From positions 29,114,001 through 29,178,000 of the forward strand of contig JAYKYS010000006.1 of NCBI GenBank assembly GCA_036924285.1: a DNA stretch of 64,000 bases, given 5' to 3'. Of the stretch, positions 57,532-64,000 are shown piece after piece. The notes under the pieces are model-generated. The model did not search any database and was not told where the DNA came from. It saw nothing but the letters and a program-made list of their open reading frames with translations. Position 1 is the first letter of the stretch, and each line of letters begins with the position of its first letter. This DNA comes from Asterella californica (Eukaryota; Streptophyta; Marchantiopsida; Marchantiales; Aytoniaceae). The position numbers were made by a program, and so were the translations under genes.

Positions 57532-59461
57532 CTGTTTCATCCCGGCTTCGACGTAACTGCAATTAATTGCTTTTAACTTATAGAAATACAAGTTGAGACT
57601 CCAGCGCATGTGGTAGCTCGGCGATGTCTCCTTGCAACCGAAAGTGTCAAACCACCAGTTCGCTATCGAAGTGGCTGGTCTGAATGCTGCCGAGAAACTT
57701 CTGATTCCTTGTAATATTAGACCGCCAATTTACTGTACCATTCATATGCATGAACACCTACTTTAACTTGTCCTTTACTACGAGTGATTGATTGGACGGG
57801 TGCATGCTACCCTCCGAGGCGAACGGGCAGCCATAGCCACAGACACCATGCGGAAGTGTATGGAACGTGCAGGATTTTGTGTTTTCTCATTTTGTGTTTC
57901 TCTTTTTTGTGTTTTCTCAACCTGTTACGCGCGCGAGGGAAAAACACCCTTGGAAAAGCGTTGTGCAGCAAGGCCCATGGTCATACAACCTCGAATATTG
58001 TCATGTGTTTATACAGTCGAGGGAGAACTCGTAAAGAGCAAAGACGATTCCGCACTGATCATTATGTTTTTAATAACGAGTGGATCTATAATATCGCCTC
58101 ATCTCCTTCTCAGGCATGTGCGAATCCAAGATACAACTAAGTACTTATGTATGTTCGTGATGCATGCATACTGCACCTGGCATTCTTTGGTCCCTACGAA
58201 CGTCAGTCAAGTAGTTCTAAAACTTCTATAAAGCATAAACTGAGTGTTGTCATGATCAGTCCGAGATCATCCATGAGAACGGAGAAGGATATATATTTTT
58301 TATTAATTATGATTTTCATGGAAATACTGAAGATCTCAGAAGGCCCAGGATGTTAATTACGAAATATCTTCATTTACTAGAACTCCGGGCATGGACCGTT
58401 AATCAACTCTTCAGCGAGTGGTTTGATCCTCCTCCAGTTCGATACCCTACCGACGAAGTTATCTTCTACTTGCAATTGTTCCCGAAGTTGCTAGCTGTCA
58501 GTAAACTTGTATCAGGTAACAGTATTTTCTTCATGACCAAACAAGTGTGTTGCAGTACTCGTTCTCATCTGATCATGAAGAACAAGCTTGAGCCAGCAGC
58601 TAGCTTCGCAGATAGCCAGAAATTTTCTGTCGTCGGTAGCGCCGCACTCAAAAGCTGCATAGTAAGCAAGTAAATCCCAAAGAAAGCAATGGCGCATGAA
58701 AGCGAGACATCTCTCATCAAGCGTTATTGCAAGCCCACAAGAGGTCAGAAGCTTACTGCATGCGCAATTGCAACAAGTCTCAGCTTACAGCAAGTTTTGA
58801 TAAGAAGGAGACCGCGCAGAACGGTTCCAGCCTTATATTCGTTTTACACAAGTATTGCATCCTCTGAGATCGTTAACGCAGATTGAATTCAAAGAAAAGT
58901 CAATTAGGTATATGAACCCACCTCTCCATTCTGAGCTCAGGCTGGACATTGCTTTTCTTCTTACACCAGCTTCAGCTGTTCAGTGGCAGAGGCAAACAGA
59001 CTGAATAGTATATAAGTGATCCAGATGTCGTGCTCCACAAGCTTGAGAGTAAACTTTTCTGACGCATATGCATATTTAGCTTCACCATCCACGCGTACGA
59101 TTACTTGAAGGCGGTAAAAACCTCTCGGGCGGTGTATATATATGCTTCTCTCACTCATCATATGCATCGACATGTTAAGAGATAGGATACTGAAGAATGC
59201 AATCGAATAAGAGTTGCCTTCATGTATATCCCGCTACTAGAAATTATGGAGAAATCAAATTCTTGATATTTTCCTCTCATCTGAAGACTCGATCAACAAG
59301 CCTCGGGATGAGGTGTATATAGACACGATATGTACTACATGCTTCTCAAGGGGTATATATGAGCTCGAGAAACCTCTGAACTGGAATGAAGTCTTCTACC
59401 AAATTAGAGAAGCCTCAACTGGAGAACAGTGAGCATTGGTGTTGCTGAACACTAAGATGCA
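57532..59461. other. Intergenic flank of the second copia element
   Basis: The plus frame at 57788-58231 (147 codons, with a hydrophobic CVFSFCVSLFCVFSTCY run) has a signal-like stretch but no other support. The one at 58350-58673 (107 codons) is no better. No gene called. ATGCA at 59457-59461 is the expected left target-site copy of the element that follows. Confidence 0.35.
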
Positions 59462-59759
59462 TGTTAGAAGTATTATAAATACTGGTGAGAACACTTGTTA
59501 GAATACAGTACACAGTGTGAATACTCCTCTTAGCAGTAAGCAGTTCAGGCTTTTAGGATGGTGACCTTTCGTAAGGTCACCAAGGCCAAGACCCCAAGGT
59601 ATATTATTCTGGCTGAAGGCCATTGTACATTATTGAGTATCTACTTACTTGGTTTTGCCTACACTCTCTTGAGGAGCTCTCCCCACACTCTCATACTGTC
59701 CTTATGCCGTGACTTAGAGTTTTACCTTAGTCTATTCTATTAGCAGTCCATTTCCAACA
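59462..59759 (+). repeat. 5' LTR of the second copia element
   Basis: 298 bp, from TGTTAGAA to TTCCAACA, imperfect 8 bp terminal inverted repeats with TG..CA ends. A TATA-like ATTATAAATA is at about 59472. A perfect 10 bp stem with a TCGT loop (TGGTGACCTT / AAGGTCACCA) is at 59559-59582. Confidence 0.92.
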
Positions 59760-59771
59760 TGGTATCAGAGC
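59760..59771 (+). promoter_or_regulatory. Primer-binding site, plant initiator-Met tRNA 3' end
   Basis: TGGTATCAGAGC starts at the first base after the LTR and is the exact complement of the 3' end of plant initiator-Met tRNA, the common copia primer in plants. Confidence 0.95.
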
Positions 59772-59943
59772 TTTGCATTGTTGATGCACTAGCACAATAG
59801 CATAGGCACTAGGTAGGCCTTCGGTCCTTAGGTGAGAGCAGTTGGAGGACGCTTCAGCTGCTGCGAGAAGGACGCTTCATGCACCCATATTCTGTACCTT
59901 CGCTAACAGAATTTCACCGTTCCAGCGATCAATCTGATACAGA

Positions 59944-61953
59944 ATGTCCGCCCCCTTTGACACCAAAGGCTGGGCCAAGTTCGATGGCACATACTTCACG
60001 CTGTGGAAGCACAAGACAACCTTGCGGCTCAGGGCCCATGGTGTTCTTGACATCGTGGAAGGGAACGTGCAGAGACCACGTGCCACGACACCCGGAGGTA
60101 CTGCGGTACCCATCCCTCCCCCTGCTACCGGACCCGGTAGCATCGCAGATTGGGATCAGCGTGACGTTAACGCACTCGCAGCGATCAACGAATGTTGCGA
60201 GAACAGCGTGGCAGGACATCTAATGTCCTGCGTCACATCGAACGATGCATGGTCCACCTTGACCAGACACTTTGCAGGTCAAGACATGGTGACCAAGATG
60301 CATTTGAGAGAGAAGTTGCGGGTTTTAAAGATGAAACCCAACGAGACTGTTACCCAACATGTCAACAACTTCAAGTCTCTCATCCAGCAGATGACTTCAG
60401 CTGGACTGATAATTGCCAACGAGGAGCAAGTCCTCGCGTTGATGGGCAGCATGCCCAACAACTACCATCTATTCTTGCAGACGATGAGAACGAGCCCAAA
60501 TCTCTCGCTACAGGACCTCATCACCTTCCTCATTCAGGAGGAAACGATCGGGCGCAAGCTATCGATGGAACCATCCACTGCCTTGTTTGCAGGTCGCCGG
60601 CAAGGAGGTCGCAATGGCAACAACCGGCGCAACAATGGTGGCAACCGACAAGGCGGTAACCAGCCACCGAAGAGACCGCCAGATCCTAACGAGAAATGTT
60701 TCCAGTGCAACAAGCCCGGGCACCGCATCGCTGAGTGTCCGGACAAGCCCAGCAGCAGTAACGAAAACTCGACTGCTGGTAACAAGAATAAGAACAAGAA
60801 TCGCCGTTCCCAGAACAACAACGGCAACACTCGTCGGGTTTTGGTGGCACAATGTTCGTCTGCAGTCGTGCAGACAGCTGATCCTAACTGGTATGTGGAC
60901 ACGGGTGCCACACACCACATGGCGCATAACCGACGACAATTCGTCGAATACTCACCCGTCTCCGTTGAGAACACCGAGAATGATGCGATTCTACTCGGTG
61001 ACAACACCACTATTCACGTTGCTGGTTCTGGCATGGTGGAAGTGCGCCTGCTCAACGGTGAGCACGTGTACATACGTGACGTTCTTCACGTGCCCGCCTT
61101 GCAAAAGAACTTATTCTCAGCTCGGCAATTTGATGCCAATGGCGGCTGGTGCCTAATTGGCAATGGATTCTGTCACCTTGAAGACAGATTTGGTCAAGTG
61201 CTTGCTCCCTGCCCCACCGTCGACGATCTCTACATGCTCGGCAATTCAATTTTGATCGCTGACCAAACCGCGCTTGTAGCTACAGTTGGTAGGACTTCAG
61301 TAATCCACACACTACCACCTAGCCAGAGATCAGGACCGCGCTTGCGAGCTAGACCGCAATCTAATCAGCGGACTAGCACCTCACTATTCAACCGCAACAT
61401 GCGCAGGATCCGCTTCCCACGGTCCAGGCCCAGCCTCGCCTCACAGAATGCGCACACCCAAGCAGAAATTCAGCCAAGTCACTCACGGAATTTTCAAATC
61501 CCTAATTCGGAGCACTCTCTCACTAGAGAAGTCCCTATCACTCCACCAAATTCGGAGTTGTCTCACTTGGAAAATGAAGGCCCAAATTCAGTCCGCGCGG
61601 GGTCTACCCCCCTCACCATGACACCCCTTGGACAATTTTCTGTTAGGACACCACCCCTTGGTGCTCCACCTCTCCCACGCGCGTCCACTGGCAGCACACG
61701 GATCGAGCCGTTTCCCTCTACACGGATCGACTCAACTCACACACCTCTTCAAAACCCCGTACCTGCACATCCGTTAGACCCTGGAACCTTCCTCGCGCAC
61801 CCCTTGGCACACGCGCCTCAACGCGGGGTAGACACCCCCGTGCTAGTCGGAGATGGGGTCGGGGACCCCATCCGCGCATGGTGCGCACGGCGCGCAGGCG
61901 CCGGCACCCCGCAGCGTGCGGGGACACCTGAATTATCCCCGCACAGGGGATAA
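59944..61953 (+). CDS. Gag-protease of the second copia element
   Basis: 669 codons from ATG 59944. Gag (1-250) has the copia start GWAKFDGTYFTLWKHKTTL and the UBN2-type core LREKLRVLKMKPNETVTQHV. A basic G/N/R/Q-rich stretch (218-245) precedes one CCHC knuckle CFQCNKPGHRIAEC (252-265). The protease active site is YVDTGATHHMAHN with DTGA at 319-322, followed by VLHVPALQKNLFSARQF. After the YMLGNS segment (430-435) the protein is a long P/S/T-rich extension of over 200 residues, in place of the short linker before the integrase zinc domain usual in copia. The frame ends at TAA 61951-61953, overlapping the next frame by about 100 bp. Confidence 0.95.
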   Translation: MSAPFDTKGWAKFDGTYFTLWKHKTTLRLRAHGVLDIVEGNVQRPRATTPGGTAVPIPPPATGPGSIADWDQRDVNALAAINECCENSVAGHLMSCVTSNDAWSTLTRHFAGQDMVTKMHLREKLRVLKMKPNETVTQHVNNFKSLIQQMTSAGLIIANEEQVLALMGSMPNNYHLFLQTMRTSPNLSLQDLITFLIQEETIGRKLSMEPSTALFAGRRQGGRNGNNRRNNGGNRQGGNQPPKRPPDPNEKCFQCNKPGHRIAECPDKPSSSNENSTAGNKNKNKNRRSQNNNGNTRRVLVAQCSSAVVQTADPNWYVDTGATHHMAHNRRQFVEYSPVSVENTENDAILLGDNTTIHVAGSGMVEVRLLNGEHVYIRDVLHVPALQKNLFSARQFDANGGWCLIGNGFCHLEDRFGQVLAPCPTVDDLYMLGNSILIADQTALVATVGRTSVIHTLPPSQRSGPRLRARPQSNQRTSTSLFNRNMRRIRFPRSRPSLASQNAHTQAEIQPSHSRNFQIPNSEHSLTREVPITPPNSELSHLENEGPNSVRAGSTPLTMTPLGQFSVRTPPLGAPPLPRASTGSTRIEPFPSTRIDSTHTPLQNPVPAHPLDPGTFLAHPLAHAPQRGVDTPVLVGDGVGDPIRAWCARRAGAGTPQRAGTPELSPHRG

Positions 61954-64000
61954 CTCTTCCCCACACAGTAGGGATCTGGATGGGGATGGGGACCCCATCC
62001 GGATGGAGACATCCCCACCCGGATGGGACCATCCCCCACATCATGGCACCCCCACATCGGGGGTGCCGCCCCCTCCCCACCCCGTCAGCAGAGGCAGCGG
62101 CGCGAACCTCGCGACGCTGCCCTTGCACCTGCTGCACACCCCAACATCGGGGGTGCAGCTCCCGCATCCCCGGAGTGGGGATACGAGCGTCATATCCTCA
62201 CCGCCGCGGGGATATGATCATGGGGATGCGCATCCCCGTGCGGAGGGGCCCGCAGGCCAACCCCCGCGGACTGCCCTGTTGGCAGTCCGTCCGGGGTCAG
62301 CCCGGACGGCCGTCCGTTCCCCACGGACGACCGTCCGTCCAGGGACGAGGGGGACGATCCCTCAAGGTGGGACAGAGGGCCTCCTTGGCCCTCGTCCTTA
62401 CAGTCCCTATTATGCTCACTTGACTTCATCTCAGTTCTTCTTTGGCGAGCAATCGGATCCTTCCTTTTCTCGGCCTCGCTCTCCTCCGCATTTGTTGACA
62501 GGCCTTCAGGGTTTCACATCTGGCAGTCGGACTCCTCCACCGACGCCACCTAGACCCTGTGTCCTTGTTACTACGACGGACGATCTCTCTACCCTGTGGC
62601 ATCAGCGACTCGGCCATATCAACCATCATCGAGTCCATGAGCTGAGCCACCGCAGGTATGTTACCGGCCTCCCTTCCTTCCCGCTCTCTGAGGATATTTG
62701 CCCAGCTTGTGCACACGGCAAGCATGCACGCACTAAATTCCCACGTGCTAGCTCCACTCGATCCACTCGTCCTCTAGCACTGGTCCATTCTGATATTAGT
62801 GGTCGCATCTCCCCTTGCACCTTTTCTGGCTATGAGTATTTCATCACCTTTATTGATGATTACTCGCGCTACACTATCACTCGTCTTCTCTACTATAAGA
62901 GTGACTGTTTTGCTGCTTTCCGGGACTATCTAGCATTTGCTGAGCGCGCCACTGGTCAATCTCTCGTCACTTTGCGATCTGACAATGGCGGGGAATATCG
63001 TCCAGCTGCTTTTGACGCTTTCTGTCGCGAGCGTGACATCCAGCGTCAATTCACAGTCCCTTACTCTCCTCAGCAGAATGGCGTTGCTGAACGTAAGAAC
63101 CGCAGCTTGCTTGATGATGTCCGTTCCATGCTTTACACTTCCAAGCTCATCAAGCCTTTCTGGGGTGAAGCAATCACCTGCGCCACCTTCCTCCAGAACC
63201 GGTGTCCGTCTAAGGCTATCCCGTCTATGACCACACCTTATGAACTCTGGCACTCCTATGCCTCCACAACACCTCGTCGACCCGATCTCTCCTTTCTGCG
63301 CGTCTTTGGCTGTCGCGCTTTTTCCCAGGTCCCCGAGGTTGAGCGCACAAAGCTCGATGATCGCTCTCACGAGTGTATCTTCCTTGGCTATAGCGGCCAG
63401 AGTAAGGGTTACCGTCTCCAAAGAAAATCTGACGGTCATATCTTCACTTCTCGTGATGTTATCTTCGATGAATCTTCTCCGACTCTCCCTCCCACATCCA
63501 CCCCCTCTGCTGATCTCCCACTCACTCAAGCATCTCCTGAGACCGACGTCCATTTTTATCATACTGTGCCCGCCCCTTCAGCTGGCCCAGCTCATTTCCC
63601 GTCCGTCCCTCCCGGTTTCCCTTCAGTGGGAGTTCCTCTGCCATCTCCTGCCAATCCAGCTCCAACCCCATCCATTGATCTTGGATCTGGAGGAGGAGTC
63701 CCTAGCAGTCATGGCCTTGGCGGAGGAGTCACCAGCAGTACACAGTCCAGTGGGAGCAGTCGCCCTCCACGTCCTCATTCCTCAAGCAATCACTCTCCCC
63801 CTGCAGAGAACTTGAGCCCGCGCCATCCTTACCTTCGGCGCACATCACCACGCTCACCACGAGTCTCCGGCTCCACCCACAGCGAGTCCTCTCTTCCTCC
63901 ATTGGATTTCTCAGCACCGCCTCCATTGAGACGATCAGCTCGACATTCAGTTCCTCCACAACGGAATCCAGATGAAGGCTACGACCCTTCATCGCTGATC
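61847..64000 (+). CDS. Integrase part of pol, second copia element (runs off the window)
   Basis: This frame, +1 relative to gag, opens after TAG 61844-61846 and has no stop to the window end. It starts in the palindrome-rich spacer, continues as P-rich linker (RTPPPTPPRPC), then the zinc domain LWHQRLGHINHHRVHE with ICPACAHGK from 62594. The core has D in VHSDISG (62792), D in RSDNGGEY (62981) and E in QQNGVAERKNRS (63089), with exactly 35 residues between the last two, so DD35E is intact. LRVFGCRAFSQVPE and GYRLQRKSDGHIFTSRDVIF follow, then an S/P-rich linker and RRSARHSVPP, the usual segment before RT. No ATG-led start is needed if it is made by frameshift. Confidence 0.93.
61852..62393 (+). 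repeat. GC-rich spacer packed with short perfect palindromes
   Basis: At least eight perfect inverted repeats or palindromes within 540 bp: GATGGGGTC/GACCCCATC (61852-61872), TTATCCCC/GGGGATAA (61933-61953), GGATGGGG/CCCCATCC (61984-62000), GGCACCCCC/GGGGGTGCC (62045-62067), GGGGATGCGCATCCCC (62222-62237), CGGACTGCC/GGCAGTCCG (62267-62289), CCGTCCGGG/CCCGGACGG (62287-62309), CGGACGGCCGTCCG (62303-62316) and GAGGGCC/GGCCCTC (62375-62393). Loops are 0-5 nt. An imperfect GCTGCA(CA)CCCC/GGGGTGCAGC lies at 62131-62159. The whole stretch stays open in the integrase frame. Confidence 0.9.

Larger units (their letters stand above)
59462..64000 (+). mobile_element. Ty1/copia LTR retrotransposon, 5' part, well preserved
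   Basis: Starts with a 298 bp LTR, followed directly by a primer site, an untranslated leader, gag-protease and integrase. The window ends before RT, RNase H and the 3' LTR. It belongs to a different family from the element at 43.5 kb: no LTR similarity, another priming type, higher GC in the coding part. No stop codon interrupts the catalytic domains, so it looks young or active. Confidence 0.95.

Noticed and set aside
57788..58231. 147-codon plus-strand frame as a secreted-protein gene
   Set aside because: Apart from one hydrophobic run nothing supports it: no domain, no splice sites, no promoter signal, and another frame is open over the same interval.

Overview
The window is nuclear DNA from a land plant, most likely a bryophyte-grade one. 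Three host genes and two retrotransposon priming sites support this. A VQ-motif protein belongs to a family known from land plants. A NUS1/LEW1-type prenyltransferase subunit aligns best with the plant form. A spliced MAD2 gene has conventional GT-AG introns. One Ty1/copia element has a primer site complementary to the 3' end of plant initiator-Met tRNA, and another fits an internal half-tRNA site. The species is not identifiable; a liverwort or moss is an inference. Gene density is low, most of the DNA is AT-rich and repetitive, and most long reading frames on either strand are chance.

Layout. 0-1.3 kb: a truncated Ty3/gypsy-like gag. 1.9-12.8 kb: AT-rich repeats, including at least six copies of a family with a ~40 bp near-perfect palindrome at one end and a conserved GAGCATGC block at the other, plus two tandem arrays. 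13-15 kb: coding-like segments on the minus strand that I could not assign. 15-21 kb: mixed sequence without a recognisable gene. 21.2-22.1 kb: a decayed PIF/Harbinger transposase. 23.4-26.3 kb: minus-strand coding-like remnants and a ~60 bp minisatellite. 27.3-29.5 kb: MAD2 in seven exons. 30.8 kb: a miRNA-precursor-like hairpin. 33.1-34.0 kb: a NUS1 homologue without introns, split over two frames by two changes that cancel. 35.4-36.2 kb: an unrecognised minus-strand gene candidate. 38.0-39.5 kb: the VQ-motif gene, whose C-terminal part is a ~115-residue module repeated three times.

42.1-49.5 kb: a satellite array built from a ~35-40 bp word, split by a complete but decayed Ty1/copia element at 43492-48266 with 250 bp LTRs. 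49.5-59.4 kb: gene-poor DNA with several perfect short fold-backs. 59462 to the end: the 5' LTR, gag-protease and integrase of a second, well preserved Ty1/copia element whose RT, RNase H and 3' LTR lie outside the window. Between its protease and integrase is a GC-rich stretch crowded with short perfect palindromes, and this is where the gag-protease frame hands over to the integrase frame.

The host genes are functionally unrelated: a spindle checkpoint protein, a dolichol synthesis subunit and a probable WRKY/MAPK-associated regulator. I see no operon-like or clustered pathway. The strongest candidates for something undescribed are the palindrome-packed spacer in the second copia element, the triplicated VQ protein, and the double-hairpin repeat family.
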